From contig CAJWXO010000066.1 in NCBI GenBank assembly GCA_913049755.1, positions 1-6,389 of the forward strand: DNA of 6,389 bases, read 5' to 3'. This document shows positions 6,263 to 6,389 of the stretch, in pieces. A program made the position numbers and the translations under genes. This DNA is from an uncultured Cryomorphaceae bacterium (lineage in GTDB: Bacteria > Bacteroidota > Bacteroidia > Flavobacteriales > Schleiferiaceae). The notes beneath the pieces were generated by a model. That model ran no database searches. It had not been told where the DNA came from and saw only the letters and a list, made by a program, of their open reading frames with translations. The first letter of the stretch is position 1. Every line of letters starts with the position of its first letter.

Positions 6263-6267
6263 GAATA

Positions 6268-6389
6268 TTACAATAATCTAAGTGCTGTTATGATACATAT
6301 AATTATTAGCATTGGCTTGATAATTTTAATTCCTTTTTTAATTGCTAATCTTGCACCAATTGAACTACCAATTATCTGTCCAACCGCCA
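6268..6389 (-). CDS. TSUP (TauE/SafE) family membrane transporter, C-terminal 39 residues only
   Basis: Reading the minus strand in from the right edge gives an uninterrupted 39-residue C-terminus ending in TAA (TTA at 6268-6270 on the plus strand). It starts AVGQIIGSSIGARLAIKKG and continues into a hydrophobic helix, PMLIIICIITALRLL. GQxxGSxxGARLAIKxG followed by a last transmembrane helix ending in LL is the characteristic end of TSUP-family (TauE/SafE, YfcA-like) inner-membrane permeases, which are linked to export or uptake of sulfite, sulfoacetate and other organic anions. The rest of the gene is beyond the window. It is convergent with the glycan operon and is most likely an unrelated flanking gene. 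The family call is firm; the substrate is not known. Confidence 0.82.
   Translation of the reverse strand, partial: AVGQIIGSSIGARLAIKKGIKIIKPMLIIICIITALRLL

Overview
The window looks like the distal part of a surface-glycan (O-antigen, capsule or glycosylation) gene cluster from a Gram-negative bacterium. The DNA is AT-rich, reads with the standard bacterial code (TGA used as a stop), and its genes are tightly packed behind GAGG-type ribosome binding sites. WbqC-like, C-methyltransferase-like and CmcI-like genes side by side are typical of proteobacterial polysaccharide loci. A marine-type gammaproteobacterium is my guess, but nothing here fixes the taxon.

Layout. From 1 to 5828 there are seven consecutive plus-strand genes that look like one operon: a PhyH-type Fe(II)/2-oxoglutarate dioxygenase (5' end outside the window), a three-domain C-methyltransferase-like protein, a second class I SAM methyltransferase, a small carbamoyl-phosphate-synthase-like ATP-grasp ligase, a calcineurin-like metallophosphoesterase, a CmcI-type methyltransferase/hydroxylase-family protein, and a WbqC-family protein. 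Gaps are 1, 8, 9, -20, 1 and 37 bases. From 5829 to 6267 lies an AT-rich stretch with no confident gene, only one doubtful 48-residue ORF and AT palindromes. From 6268 to the right edge is the 3' end of a minus-strand TSUP (TauE/SafE) membrane transporter, found by reading the edge of the window. It converges on the operon and probably marks the end of the glycan locus.

How the genes may work together. The visible part contains no glycosyltransferase, flippase, polymerase or nucleotide-sugar dehydratase. It holds only tailoring chemistry: hydroxylation (PhyH), three different methyltransferase-type enzymes, carboxylate-amine (or similar) ligation (ATP-grasp), phosphate ester hydrolysis, and the biochemically obscure WbqC. 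The simplest inference is that this block builds, and perhaps attaches, an unusual non-sugar or methylated substituent on a surface sugar. The core sugar and transferase genes would then lie upstream of the window. The substrate cannot be read from the sequence.

No promoter, rho-independent terminator, RNA gene, CRISPR array or insertion sequence could be supported.
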